Assembly (NCBI RefSeq): GCF_019645815.1
Contig: NZ_CP080997.1
Span: 3,538,880-3,602,879, forward strand
Length of the DNA stretch: 64,000 bases
Direction: 5' to 3'
Source: Mycolicibacter heraklionensis
GTDB lineage: Bacteria; Actinomycetota; Actinomycetes; Mycobacteriales; Mycobacteriaceae
Shown here: positions 35,434 to 46,257 of the stretch, piece after piece
How positions within the stretch are numbered: position 1 is the first letter of the stretch
How the letters are laid out: each line of letters opens with the position of its first letter
Made by a program: the position numbers and the translations under genes
The notes under the pieces: model-generated
Databases searched by the model: none
Told to the model about the DNA's origin: nothing
What the model saw: only the letters and a program-made list of their open reading frames with translations

Positions 35434-37135
35434 CGACGCACTTGAGGACGGCCCGAACCCCCTGCGCGACAAACTTTCTCATTTGCAGCTGCGCGAACTG
35501 CTGGTAGGCGTGCAAGACCGGGTCCAGCAGATCGTGGAAGGACGCGACCGTCTCGACGGACTGCTGGCGGCGATGCTGGCAGTCACCTCGGGTTTGGAAC
35601 TCGACGAGACCCTGCGCACCATCGTGCAGACCGCCACCAACCTGGTCGAGGCCAAATACGGTGCGCTGGAAGTGCACGACCGCGACCGCCGGATGCTGCA
35701 CTTCGTCTACGAAGGCATCGACGCCGAGACGTTCGCGCGGATTGGGCGGCTGCCCGAGGGCTTGGGCATCGTCGGCCTGCTGATCGACGACCCGCACCCC
35801 CTGCGACTGGACGATGTCTCCGAACACCCTGCCTCGGTGGGGTTTCCACCAAACCATCCCCCGATGCGGACGTTCCTCGGCGTACCGGTGGGCGTGCGCG
35901 GCGAGGTCGTCGGCAACCTGTACCTCACCGAAAAGGCCAACGGGCAGCCGTTCAGCGAAGACGACGAAGTGCTGGTGCAGGCGCTGGCGGCTGCCGCCGG
36001 GATCGCGATCGCCAACGCCCGGTTGTATGCCCAGGCCAAAGCGCGGCAGTCCTGGATCGAATCCACCCGTGACATCGCGACCGAACTGCTGTCCGGAACC
36101 GACCCCACCACGGTGTTCAGGTTGATCGCCGACGAGGCCAGCAAGCTCACCGGCGCCGAGTCGGCACTGGTGGCCATCCCGCTCGACGAGGACGCTCCCG
36201 AAGCCGAGATCAGCGAACTCTTGGTGGTCGAAACCATCGGGCCGACAATGGCTTCGCTGTCCGGGGAGACGATCCCCGTGGCCGGCTCGCCCGTCGGCGA
36301 GGCCTTCTCGAAGCGGGAACCGCACCGGGTCGACCGGCTGCGGTTGTCCGGTGTCGGCGCTGCCGGGCCGGCCCTGATACTGCCGCTGCGCGCCGCCGAC
36401 GCGGTGGCCGGTGTGGTCGTGGTGATGCGGCACAGCACCACGGCCCCGTTCAGCATCGAGCAACTCGACATGATGGCGGCGTTCGCCGACCAGGCCGCGC
36501 TGGCCTGGCAGCTGGCCACCACGCAGCGCCGCATCCACGAACTCGACGTGGTCACCGACCGGGACCGAATCGCACGCGACCTGCACGACCATGTGATTCA
36601 ACGGCTTTTCGCCGTCGGGTTGTCGTTGCAGGGCACCATTCCACGGAGCCGGGATGCCGTGGTGCAGCGCCGGCTCTCCGATGCGGTCGACGACCTGCAG
36701 GCGATCATCGGCGAGATCCGCACCACGATCTTCGACCTGCACGGCGTCGCTTCCGCGGCGACACCCTTACGGCAGCGACTGGACAACGCGGTGGCCCAAT
36801 TCTCCGGGTCGGGGCTGCACACCACCGTCCAGTTCGTCGGCCCGCTGTCGGTGGTGGAGCCGGGTCTGGCCGATCACGCCGAGGCGGTGGTCTCCGAGGC
36901 GGTCAGCAATGCGGTCCGGCATTCGGGCGCCACCGCGCTGACCGTGCAGATCAAAGTCGAAGACGACTTGAGCATCGAGGTGACCGACAACGGCCGCGGA
37001 ATGCCCAAGGCGATCCACCGCAGCGGCCTGGCCAACCTGGGTCGGCGCGCCGAGCAGGCCGGCGGAACCTTCAGCGTCGCATCGGCGCCCGATGGCGGGA
37101 CCGTGCTGCGCTGGTCGGCTCCCCTGGTGTCGTAA
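35426..37135 (+). CDS. devS: Redox/oxygen/NO sensor kinase DevS (DosS)
   Basis: This 569-residue cytoplasmic kinase has two GAF domains. GAF-A binds heme: His144 (GFPPNHPPMRTF) is equivalent to His149 of the M. tuberculosis protein, and Tyr166 (NLYLTEK) to distal Tyr171. A GAF-B domain (about 215-365) precedes the HisKA_3 motif DLHDHVIQRLFA with His387. The ATPase domain has SNAVRHSG and DNGRGMP. Its ligand state (O2, NO, CO) sets kinase activity toward DevR. The start ATG overlaps the devR end. In H37Rv this is Rv3132c. Confidence 0.96.
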   Translation: MTDDALEDGPNPLRDKLSHLQLRELLVGVQDRVQQIVEGRDRLDGLLAAMLAVTSGLELDETLRTIVQTATNLVEAKYGALEVHDRDRRMLHFVYEGIDAETFARIGRLPEGLGIVGLLIDDPHPLRLDDVSEHPASVGFPPNHPPMRTFLGVPVGVRGEVVGNLYLTEKANGQPFSEDDEVLVQALAAAAGIAIANARLYAQAKARQSWIESTRDIATELLSGTDPTTVFRLIADEASKLTGAESALVAIPLDEDAPEAEISELLVVETIGPTMASLSGETIPVAGSPVGEAFSKREPHRVDRLRLSGVGAAGPALILPLRAADAVAGVVVVMRHSTTAPFSIEQLDMMAAFADQAALAWQLATTQRRIHELDVVTDRDRIARDLHDHVIQRLFAVGLSLQGTIPRSRDAVVQRRLSDAVDDLQAIIGEIRTTIFDLHGVASAATPLRQRLDNAVAQFSGSGLHTTVQFVGPLSVVEPGLADHAEAVVSEAVSNAVRHSGATALTVQIKVEDDLSIEVTDNGRGMPKAIHRSGLANLGRRAEQAGGTFSVASAPDGGTVLRWSAPLVS

Positions 37136-37150
37136 CGGCCCCGGCGCGCG

Positions 37151-38227
37151 TCAGGCGTAGACCGCCAGCCCCCGGGCTTCCCCCGGATCGGCCTCCCGGG
37201 TGTCGGCGATCAGCCATTGGACGGTGTCGTTGAGGAAGCGCCGCGGGGTCGCCGGCAGCGGGTCGGCATTGATCGGCGCCCAGCCCACCCGCAGCAGCAT
37301 CTGCGGATAGCCGCTGGTGCCGAAGACGTCGCGGCGCACCGCGGCACGGGTTTCGGCGATCTCCAGTGGCTCGGTGACCGGGCAGCTGGCCAGCCCCAAT
37401 GCCGTCGCGGTCAGCAGCACCACGCTGGTGGCCTCGCCGGAGCGCAGCTGCGCCAGCCGGTCGTCGGTCTCGGTTCCCAGCGCCAGCATTACCGCGCGGT
37501 CCTCGGCCGGGACGGCACCCGGCGGTTGGGCCAGTGCCGGCCCTGCGAAGAACCGGCCGGGTATCGCAGCACCGGCATCCGGCGCCGGAACACTCTCCGC
37601 CGGAACGCCGGCCACCGACCCGTAGCGCCCGCTCCAGGTGGTCAGCTCGGCAAGGTAGTCGTAGTCGGTGCGGTGCTCGAACACCGCGCGAGCCACCACC
37701 GCGTTCAGCCGGTCCAGGGCGTCGACTTGGCGCAGCATCACTCCCGCCCGCGCGGCACGCGCGCCCATCAAGGCGATGTCGGCGGCGGCCACCGGCCAGC
37801 CGCTGAAGTAGCGACGGTCGGTGCGTCGCCGCGGGATCGCCGCCGCCAGCGCAACGTCGACCTGCGAGAGGTCCTGTTCCGGGCCCGGCGGACAGAGCTC
37901 GATTGACGCCAGGTGGTCAGGGTGGGTCGGGTCGGGCAGCCGATGGACCTTGACCTGCTGACCCAACGCGGCGAACGCAACCACACAGTGGTGCAATGCC
38001 GCGCCGCAACTCAAGATCATGCCCCGGCCGTCGGGGTCGACGCTGCGCAGCTGCAGATCGGGTTCCACATACAGGTCCAGCCGGGGCGCCGACGGCGCCG
38101 GGTCCACCCGCCACCGCCACGGTTGGGAGTTGTGCACCGAAGGCGCACGGGCCGCCAGCAGTAACGCGGTTCGGATGGTCTCCCGGACCGCCGCGGCGTC
38201 CGGGTAACCCGCGAGCTGTTCATCCAC
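37151..38227 (-). CDS. Rv3131-like putative nitroreductase (Dos regulon type)
   Basis: This 358-residue protein of the Acg/nitroreductase-like group has PSVHNSQPWRWRV near the N-terminus, SCGAALHHCVVAF, RRRTDRRYFSGWPV, and PINADPLPATPRR near the end. These agree closely with Rv3131, a Dos regulon member with unclear enzyme activity. I chose the GTG at 38227, which follows AAAGGGG. The in-frame extension toward 38449 crosses the promoter region. It diverges from tgs1 across 205 bases with DosR-like boxes, and converges on devS across 15 bases. The four-gene order devR-devS-Rv3131-tgs1 matches H37Rv. Confidence 0.92.
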   Translation of the reverse strand: MDEQLAGYPDAAAVRETIRTALLLAARAPSVHNSQPWRWRVDPAPSAPRLDLYVEPDLQLRSVDPDGRGMILSCGAALHHCVVAFAALGQQVKVHRLPDPTHPDHLASIELCPPGPEQDLSQVDVALAAAIPRRRTDRRYFSGWPVAAADIALMGARAARAGVMLRQVDALDRLNAVVARAVFEHRTDYDYLAELTTWSGRYGSVAGVPAESVPAPDAGAAIPGRFFAGPALAQPPGAVPAEDRAVMLALGTETDDRLAQLRSGEATSVVLLTATALGLASCPVTEPLEIAETRAAVRRDVFGTSGYPQMLLRVGWAPINADPLPATPRRFLNDTVQWLIADTREADPGEARGLAVYA

Positions 38228-38326
38228 GGTCCGGCCCCTTTCTTCCCTCGCGGTCCCGACCCGAATTCCCGCCGAGCCCTCAGGACCTGCCCTTTCACGA
38301 TCCTCCGCGGCCCGTCGGTCCGAACA

Positions 38327-38373
38327 GGGCACGAAGACCCGCACCTTCGCGGCTGACTCGGGACTTCTGGCCC
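38327..38373. promoter_or_regulatory. Candidate DosR boxes between nitroreductase and tgs1
   Basis: GGGACTTCTGGCCC (38360-38373) matches 11 of 14 core positions of the DosR consensus GGGACTWWAGTCSC. GGGCACGAAGACCC (38327-38340) matches 9 of 14. Their starts are 33 bases apart, about three helical turns. In M. tuberculosis the equivalent divergent region between tgs1 and Rv3131 is controlled by DosR. The remainder of the gap 38228-38432 has no gene. Confidence 0.55.
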
Positions 38374-38432
38374 TGCCTACCTTTCCCGTGCGGGCGGACC
38401 ATGAGAGCGGGGCGCGGGCAGGAGGACGGATC

Positions 38433-39860
38433 GTGGAGCAACTGACCACTCTGGACGCGGGGTTCCTTCAGGCCGAGGACTCCGACCGCCACGCCAGCCT
38501 GGCCCTGGGCGCCCTGGCCGTCCTGGAGGGCCCGGCACCGGACTACGCCACGCTGTTCTCCACCCTGGGCGCGCGAATCAGCGGCTGCCGGCGGTTCGCC
38601 CAGAAGCTGCAGCCGCACCCGCTCGACCTGGCACCGCCACACTGGGTGGACGACCCCGACTTCGACATGGCGCACCACGTCGGGCACATCGCCCTGCCGC
38701 ATCCGGGTGGCGACGCCGAACTGTTCTGCTTCGTCGCCGACCAGATGGCCCGCCGACTGGACCGGGATCGGCCGCTGTGGCATATCTGGGTCATTGAGGG
38801 ACTGACCGACGACCGGTGGGCGATGCTGATCCAGGTCCACCACTGCGTCGGCGACGGGATCGCCACATCGCACCTGCTCACCGGATTGTGCGACGAATGC
38901 GGCGACGCCGGCGAAGGCGTCGCCAGTTTTGCCGACCATCTTCCCGGCGCCGACGAAACTGTCTCGGCCCCCGGCCAATCCGGACTCCACGGGGTCAGCC
39001 TCAACCCGGTGAGCTGGGCTTCTGGACTATGGCATGTCTCGACCTCTATCGGCGCCGCCGCGATGCGGGCCGCGCGCGGCACCGTCGAACTGTCGGCGGG
39101 GCTGCTGCGCCCGGGCAGCACCACCTCGTTGAACGGGCCGATGAGCGCGCTGCGGCGGTACAGCGCCGCCACGGTGTCCCTCGACGACGTCAACCGGATC
39201 TGCCGGGCGTTCGACGTGACCGTCAACGATGTCGCACTGGCCGCCCTGACCGAGGCCTACCGCGGCATGCTGGACCGCCGCGGCGAACACCCGGACGCCG
39301 AGACGCTGCGCACCCTGGTACCGGTGTCCACCCGCTCGGGAGATGCCTCCGGCCGGACCGACAACCGGGTCTCGCTGATGCTGCCCTTCTTGCCGGTCGA
39401 AGAGGCGAACCCGGTGCGGCGGCTGCACCTGGTGCACGCGCGGCTGCGCCGAACCAAGGGCGCCGGGCAACATCAGGCCGGCAGCGCCCTGGTCGCAGCG
39501 ACCAACCGTCTGCCGTTTCCGCTGACCGCGTGGGCGGTTCGGCTGTTGACCCGCCTGCCGCAGCACAGCGTCGCCACCGTCGCCACCAATGTGCCCGGAC
39601 CGTCGCAGCCCCTGCACATCCTGGGCCGGCGGGTTGCCCAGATCTTGCCGGTGCCGCCAATAGCGCTGCAGCTGCGCACCGGGGTGGCGATGCTCAGCTA
39701 CGCCGAGAATCTGTCCTTCGGCATCCTGGCCGACTACGACACCATGCCCGACATCGACGAATTCGCGCACAGTATTGAAGCCGCGGTGGCCCGCCTGGTG
39801 TCCAGCGCCAAGCGGCGCAAGAACAGCAAGAATAGGCGCCCGCTGGTCGGCACCGGCTGA
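38433..39860 (+). CDS. tgs1: Triacylglycerol synthase (WS/DGAT), Dos regulon type
   Basis: This 475-residue acyltransferase joins acyl-CoA to diacylglycerol, making storage lipid in non-growing cells. The active site HHCVGDG (136-142) is intact, and LTTLDAGFLQAED, WVDDPDFDMAHHV and VATNVPGPSQPL are in their usual places. Sequence and context match Tgs1 (Rv3130c), the main Dos-controlled enzyme of this family. The GTG at 38433 follows AGGAGGA; the ATG frame at 38388 lacks homology in its first 15 codons. It converges on lpqB across 17 bases. Confidence 0.94.
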   Translation: MEQLTTLDAGFLQAEDSDRHASLALGALAVLEGPAPDYATLFSTLGARISGCRRFAQKLQPHPLDLAPPHWVDDPDFDMAHHVGHIALPHPGGDAELFCFVADQMARRLDRDRPLWHIWVIEGLTDDRWAMLIQVHHCVGDGIATSHLLTGLCDECGDAGEGVASFADHLPGADETVSAPGQSGLHGVSLNPVSWASGLWHVSTSIGAAAMRAARGTVELSAGLLRPGSTTSLNGPMSALRRYSAATVSLDDVNRICRAFDVTVNDVALAALTEAYRGMLDRRGEHPDAETLRTLVPVSTRSGDASGRTDNRVSLMLPFLPVEEANPVRRLHLVHARLRRTKGAGQHQAGSALVAATNRLPFPLTAWAVRLLTRLPQHSVATVATNVPGPSQPLHILGRRVAQILPVPPIALQLRTGVAMLSYAENLSFGILADYDTMPDIDEFAHSIEAAVARLVSSAKRRKNSKNRRPLVGTG

Positions 39861-39877
39861 GCGAAGGTTCCCCGCGC

Positions 39878-41644
39878 TCAGCCCGGCAGCACCGGCAGCG
39901 CGCCGCTGACCATGAACGGCCCCAGCGGCGACCAGCTCTGCTCGTCCTCGGCCGCCGCGGACGACAGCGCGAGCACGCCGCGCGGGTCGGCCACATACAC
40001 CGTGGACGGGTCGGCGACGATCGTCGACACCGGCAGCTGCAGGTTGCCGTTGGGCGCATCGGAGTTGACCCCGTCGATGTTGACGTAGGACACCGGATGT
40101 TTCGGGTCGGACCGGCTCACCACGATGTCGTCGCCGGTGCGCCAGCTCAGCGACACCACCGAGGAGCCGAGCCCGAAGCCCAGCCGGCGGGGATAGTGCA
40201 GCACGAACTGGCCACCCGGCATCTGCTCCACGCCGGCCAGGATCACCTGGCCGCCGATCACCATGGCCGCCCGGGTGCCGTCGCGGGACAGTTGCAGCTC
40301 GCTGATCGGTCCGGGGAACCGCGCGGAGACCGCCCCGGAGTCCACCGGGATCCGGGCCGGGCGGCCCGTCGCGACTTCCTGGATGGCCCGCAGCACGTTG
40401 TTGCCGTCGACCACCACCCACACGGCCTCATCCAGCGACCAGCTGGGCCGCGACAGGGTGTGCCCCTCGGCCGCCTGCACGGCCTCGCCGCCGAGGTCGC
40501 CGATCCACAGGGTGGATTCCGGGTCACCGGGGTGCACCACCACCGACGCGACCTGACGCCCATTGCGCGACAGCGCGCACGACTCCTGGTCGGGCTCCCT
40601 GCCGAACGCACCCGGCACCCGGTTGGCCTGCTGCCCGTCCAGCACCAGCAGCGATCCGCCCACCAGCGCGTGTATCCCGGCCCCGGCCCCATCGGAGGCA
40701 CCCGGATCGGTGGTGGCCACATCGGAGGTGGTCCAGCCGTCGGGGAACCTGTCATCGAGTGCCGCTCCGTCGGCATCAATCACATAGGGTCCCTTGATGT
40801 CTGCTCGGGACAGCGTCCAGATAAGTTGCGCGGCAAGCAATTTCCTGGTGTTCGGGTCGGTGGCCGACACACTGTCCAGATCGATCTTCGCGCCGCCGTA
40901 GCCCCGGCCCACGCCGCTCTTGCCACCGTCTGCGCGGGTCACCGGTCCGCGCAGTCGCAGCGGCGGCGCCAACAGGTTGCGCACGCCGGCCATCTCCGGG
41001 CGGGGCCCGGCGATCAGCTTGGACACCAGTTCGGTCGCCAACTGGTCGGGATCGGACACCGCCACGTAGCGAGGATCGGGAACCACCGTCTTGCCGGTCG
41101 GGTCGACGAAGTAGAGCGTGTTGCGCTTGTAGGTGGCCTGGAACTGCTGCCAGTCCAGGAACACCCCGTTGGGCAGCCGGTCGATACGCCAGCCGTCGGA
41201 CGTCTTGAGCAGTTCGATCGGCTCCGGGGCCGGTAGCGCGCCCTCGGCGGTCTCGAACACCCCCATGTCCGACAGCGACCCCAGCATGTCGGCGCGCATC
41301 GTGACCGCAACCCGGCCGGCGCTGCGCGTCTCGACGAACACCACGTTGTCGATCAGCAGCGCGCTGCCGGCGTCGTCCCAGGAGTCGGAGGCCTCCTGGG
41401 TGAGGAACTGCCGGGCCGCCCGGTGCCGGTTGGCCGGATCGGCGGTCGCCTTGAGGAATTCCCGCAGCAGCACATCGGGGTCCATCCCCGGGGTGGGCTT
41501 GGGCAGCACCGACGGCGGCGGCGCCTCCACCGTGCCGATCGCCTGCGGCGCCGACGTGCTGGGCACCCCGGCGCACCCCGACAGCGCGCCGACCAGTACC
41601 GCCACGGCCAGCATCGGCGTCGCGAACCTCCGGCGGCGCATCAT
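39878..41644 (-). CDS. lpqB: Lipoprotein LpqB (MtrB modulator)
   Basis: This protein of 588 residues has a lipoprotein signal with lipobox LSGC (MMRRRRFATPMLAVAVLVGA then SGCAGVPS). A GerMN-type domain follows in the first half (RNTLYFVDPTGKTVVPDPR) and a beta-propeller-like C-terminal domain in the second. It acts on the MtrB sensor in the envelope. ATG 41644 or 41641 can start; the first overlaps the mtrB stop as ATGA. It is last in the tmk-mtrA-mtrB-lpqB operon (Rv3244c). Confidence 0.93.
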   Translation of the reverse strand: MMRRRRFATPMLAVAVLVGALSGCAGVPSTSAPQAIGTVEAPPPSVLPKPTPGMDPDVLLREFLKATADPANRHRAARQFLTQEASDSWDDAGSALLIDNVVFVETRSAGRVAVTMRADMLGSLSDMGVFETAEGALPAPEPIELLKTSDGWRIDRLPNGVFLDWQQFQATYKRNTLYFVDPTGKTVVPDPRYVAVSDPDQLATELVSKLIAGPRPEMAGVRNLLAPPLRLRGPVTRADGGKSGVGRGYGGAKIDLDSVSATDPNTRKLLAAQLIWTLSRADIKGPYVIDADGAALDDRFPDGWTTSDVATTDPGASDGAGAGIHALVGGSLLVLDGQQANRVPGAFGREPDQESCALSRNGRQVASVVVHPGDPESTLWIGDLGGEAVQAAEGHTLSRPSWSLDEAVWVVVDGNNVLRAIQEVATGRPARIPVDSGAVSARFPGPISELQLSRDGTRAAMVIGGQVILAGVEQMPGGQFVLHYPRRLGFGLGSSVVSLSWRTGDDIVVSRSDPKHPVSYVNIDGVNSDAPNGNLQLPVSTIVADPSTVYVADPRGVLALSSAAAEDEQSWSPLGPFMVSGALPVLPG

Positions 41645-43290
41645 CCGATCCTCTCGGCGTGCTCGCGGGCCCGCTGACGGCGCTCCCGACGCTCGGCGGC
41701 GCTCACCGGCTTCATCGGCAGCGGGCTGGTGGTGACCTTGTGTCCGCGCACCAGCGGCAGGGTCAGGCGGAAGCATGCGCCCTTACCCGGCTCGCCCCAG
41801 GCCTCCAGCCGGCCCTGGTGCAGGCGGGCGTCCTCCACACTGATCGCCAGGCCCAGCCCGGTACCGCCGGAGCGCCGCACCCGGGACGGGTCAGCGCGCC
41901 AGAACCGGCTGAACACCAGCTTCTCCTCACCCGGTCGCAACCCCACTCCGTGGTCACGCACCGTGACAGCCACCGTGTCTTCGTCGGCTGCCATCCGAAT
42001 CACCACCGGCTTGTGCTCGGCGTGGTCGAGGGCATTGGCGATCAGGTTACGCAGAATGCGTTCCACCCGGCGCGGATCGACCTCGGCGATCACCGGATCA
42101 CCGGGCATGTCCACCTTGAGTTGGACGCCGGCGTCGGCCGCCAGGTGCCCCACGTTCTCCAGGGCGCTGTTGACCGTCGAGCGCAGGTCCACCGACTCCA
42201 CGGACAATTCGGCCACACCGGCGTCGTGGCGAGAGATCTCCAACAAGTCGTTGAGCAGGGACTCGAACCGGTCCAGCTCACTGACCAGCAGTTCGGTGGA
42301 GCGCCGCAGCGAGGGCTCGAGGTCGTCGCTGTGGTCGTGGATCAAGTCGGCGGCCATCCGCACGGTGGTCAACGGGGTTCGCAGTTCGTGGCTGACGTCG
42401 GAGGTGAACCGGCGCTGCAGGTTGCCGAACTCCTCGAGCTGGGTGATCTCGCGCGACAGACTCTCGGCCATGTCGTTGAACGACACCGCCAGCCGGGCCA
42501 TGTCGTCTTCACCGCGCACCGGCATCCGTTCGGACAGGTGCCCCTCGGCGAACCGCTCGGCGATCCGCGAAGCCGACCGCACCGGCAGCACCACCTGCCG
42601 CGATACCAGCAGGGCGATGCCGGCCAGCAGCACCAGCAGCACCAGGCCGCCGGTGGCGATCGTGCCCCGCACCATGCTGATCGTGTTGCGTTCGGTGCCC
42701 AGCGGATAGATCAGGTACAGCTCCAGGTTGGTGATCCGCGACGTCGTCGGTGTACCGATCACCAGCGCCGGCCCGGCGAAACCCTCGACGTGCACGGTCG
42801 CGTACTGGTAGCTGACCTGACCGGCCTTGACGAATTCCCGCAGCCCGGCCGGAACCTGATCCACCGGTCCGGCGCTGGCCGCCGCGCGCGGCCCCTCGCC
42901 GGGCACCACCAGCACCGCGTCGAACGCGCCCGCCGTTCCACTGCCGGCAGCCGGGTCGGTCTTGGACATCAGCGTGTTGCGAGCCAGTTGCAGGCTCGAC
43001 GTCAGCGAACGAGCCTCCTCACCACCGACGATGCCACCGGCGGTGACCCGCGCCCGCACGATCTGTTCGGTGGCCGCCCGGACCTTGACGTCCAGCACGC
43101 GGTCGGTGATCTGGCTGGTCAAGACGAAACCGAGCCCGAGGATCACCGCAGCCGACATGCCGAGCGTCAGCACCACGACCCGCAGTTGCAGGGAACGGCG
43201 CCAGGCGACCTGCACCGCGCGGCGCAGTGTGTTCACACCGAGCAGCAGTGGACCCGACCGCCGGGGGCGCCGTCTGGAGCTGAAGATCAC
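41641..43290 (-). CDS. mtrB: Sensor histidine kinase MtrB
   Basis: This 549-residue kinase controls cell wall and division genes with MtrA. It has two transmembrane helices (about 37-60 and 200-225) enclosing an extracellular domain, a HAMP domain (VLPVRSASRIAERFAEGHL), the phosphoacceptor SHELRTPLTTV, and ATPase motifs NLIANALDHA, DHGVGL and GGTGLGLAIS. It starts with GTG at 43290, 22 bases after mtrA. In H37Rv this is Rv3245c. Confidence 0.96.
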   Translation of the reverse strand: MIFSSRRRPRRSGPLLLGVNTLRRAVQVAWRRSLQLRVVVLTLGMSAAVILGLGFVLTSQITDRVLDVKVRAATEQIVRARVTAGGIVGGEEARSLTSSLQLARNTLMSKTDPAAGSGTAGAFDAVLVVPGEGPRAAASAGPVDQVPAGLREFVKAGQVSYQYATVHVEGFAGPALVIGTPTTSRITNLELYLIYPLGTERNTISMVRGTIATGGLVLLVLLAGIALLVSRQVVLPVRSASRIAERFAEGHLSERMPVRGEDDMARLAVSFNDMAESLSREITQLEEFGNLQRRFTSDVSHELRTPLTTVRMAADLIHDHSDDLEPSLRRSTELLVSELDRFESLLNDLLEISRHDAGVAELSVESVDLRSTVNSALENVGHLAADAGVQLKVDMPGDPVIAEVDPRRVERILRNLIANALDHAEHKPVVIRMAADEDTVAVTVRDHGVGLRPGEEKLVFSRFWRADPSRVRRSGGTGLGLAISVEDARLHQGRLEAWGEPGKGACFRLTLPLVRGHKVTTSPLPMKPVSAAERRERRQRAREHAERIG

Positions 43291-43312
43291 GTGCGCTGCT
43301 CCCCGGCGGGGA

Positions 43313-43999
43313 TCACGGAGGTCCGGCCTTGTAACCCACTCCTCGAACAGTCAGCACCACAGTCGGGTTCTCCGGGTCTTGCTCCACTTTGGCCCGTAGG
43401 CGCTGGACGTGCACGTTCACCAGCCTGGTGTCGGCCGGATGACGGTATCCCCAGACCTGTTCGAGGAGCACCTCACGAGTAAACACCTGCCGCGGTTTAC
43501 GTGCCAGCGCCACCAGCAGGTCGAACTCCAGCGGCGTCAGCGAGATCTGCTCACCGGCCCGGCTCACCTTGTGCGCCGGCACGTCGATGTCGATGTCGGC
43601 GATCGAGAGCATCTCGGCCGGCTCGTCGTCGTTACGGCGCAGCCGGGCCCGTACCCGGGCCACCAGCTCCTTGGGCTTGAACGGCTTCATGATGTAGTCA
43701 TCGGCGCCCGACTCCAGGCCGAGCACCACATCGACGGTGTCGGTCTTGGCGGTGAGCATCACGATCGGCACACCGGAGTCCTTGCGCAGCACCCGGCACA
43801 CGTCGATGCCGTTCATGCCGGGCAGCATCAGGTCCAGCAGCACCAGGTCGGGCCGCAGCTCGTGCACGGCGGTGAGCGCCTGGGTGCCGTCACCGACGAC
43901 CGCGGTGTCGAAACCCTCCCCACGTAACACGATGGTGAGCATCTCGGCCAGCGAAGCGTCGTCATCGACGACAAGGATCCTTTGCCTCATGGCGTACAT
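43313..43999 (-). CDS. mtrA: Response regulator MtrA
   Basis: This 228-residue OmpR-type regulator is essential in M. tuberculosis and controls dnaA, rpf and ripA. It has MRQRILVVDDDASLAEML, phosphoacceptor Asp in LVLLDLMLPGMNG, KPFKPKEL, and the winged helix ending VLTVRGVGYKAGPP. I chose ATG 43999 (MYAMRQR) because it gives the same 228-residue length as the H37Rv protein (MDTMRQR); ATG 43990 is also possible. In H37Rv this is Rv3246c. Confidence 0.96.
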   Translation of the reverse strand: MYAMRQRILVVDDDASLAEMLTIVLRGEGFDTAVVGDGTQALTAVHELRPDLVLLDLMLPGMNGIDVCRVLRKDSGVPIVMLTAKTDTVDVVLGLESGADDYIMKPFKPKELVARVRARLRRNDDEPAEMLSIADIDIDVPAHKVSRAGEQISLTPLEFDLLVALARKPRQVFTREVLLEQVWGYRHPADTRLVNVHVQRLRAKVEQDPENPTVVLTVRGVGYKAGPP

Positions 44000-44051
44000 G
44001 GTGTCACCAGATCGAGACAAAAGCCTGCTATCACACGCGCGTTTCGCGGAG

Positions 44052-44693
44052 TTACCCGCGCATTTGGGCAGTCAGGTCGGCCGCCAGTGCCGCGGCGTCG
44101 ACCGTCGGGCCGACTACCTGCCAGCGTCCGCCGAATCCGGCCCGGGCCAGCCCGCGGTATACCTCGCCGGTGCGGCGCTGCAGAGCGTCGTCGCGTTCGT
44201 AGCTGTCCCGGGCGCGCGCGGAGTCGTGGTCCTCGCGGTGCCGGGCGCGCTGCGCGGCGAGTTCGGAAGGCACGTCGAGCAGCACCTGCCAGTCCGGAGC
44301 GGGCAGCCCCAGCCGGCCGAACTCCAGCTGCCGCACCCAGTCCACCATCTCCCCGGCGGCGTCCTGGTGCAGCCGAGCCGCGCTGTAGGCGGCGCTGGAG
44401 GCGACGTACCGGTCGAGGATCACCACGTCGTGGCCGCCGAGCAGAACGCCGATCTGGTCCTTGGCGCCGGCACGATCCAGGGCGAACAACATCGCCATCC
44501 CGTACACCGAATCCGCCAGGTCACCGTGAGCGCCGCGCAGCGCCTCGGCGGCCACATCCGCGGTCACCGAGACGCCGTAGCGCGGGAACGCCAGGGCCGC
44601 CACCGAGTGACCGGCACCTTCGAAGGCCGTGCGCAATCCCTGGGCCAGGGTGTTCTTGCCGGCGCCGTCAACGCCTTCGATCGCGATCAGCAC
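44052..44693 (-). CDS. tmk: Thymidylate kinase
   Basis: This 213-residue enzyme phosphorylates dTMP to dTDP. It has the P loop IEGVDGAGKNTLAQGL at the N-terminus, DRYVASSAAYSAAR for the DRY/H motif, and a lid segment near RARHREDHDS. The GTG at 44693 begins MLIAIEGVDGAGK; the upstream 13 codons run into the terminator region. It is the first gene of the tmk-mtrA-mtrB-lpqB operon (Rv3247c). Confidence 0.94.
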   Translation of the reverse strand: MLIAIEGVDGAGKNTLAQGLRTAFEGAGHSVAALAFPRYGVSVTADVAAEALRGAHGDLADSVYGMAMLFALDRAGAKDQIGVLLGGHDVVILDRYVASSAAYSAARLHQDAAGEMVDWVRQLEFGRLGLPAPDWQVLLDVPSELAAQRARHREDHDSARARDSYERDDALQRRTGEVYRGLARAGFGGRWQVVGPTVDAAALAADLTAQMRG

Positions 44694-44722
44694 GGCCGGA
44701 AGCCTAACGACCCCGGGGCCGA

Positions 44723-44774
44723 GCAGACACAAAAGCCCCCATTTCCAGGCCGGAATGGGGGCTTTTGCGTCTGC
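44723..44774 (-). terminator. Strong hairpin terminator between sahH and tmk
   Basis: Two 21-base arms, 44723-44743 and 44754-44774, pair with one mismatch around a 10-base loop. The core is AAAAGCCCCCATT with AATGGGGGCTTTT. Read on the minus strand it follows the sahH stop by 25 bases and ends in a T run, so it should stop transcripts before the tmk operon. It also works in the + direction. Confidence 0.85.
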
Positions 44775-44799
44775 TCGCGGGAAAGACTCGCGGAGAGAA

Positions 44800-46257
<1,458 letters not shown>

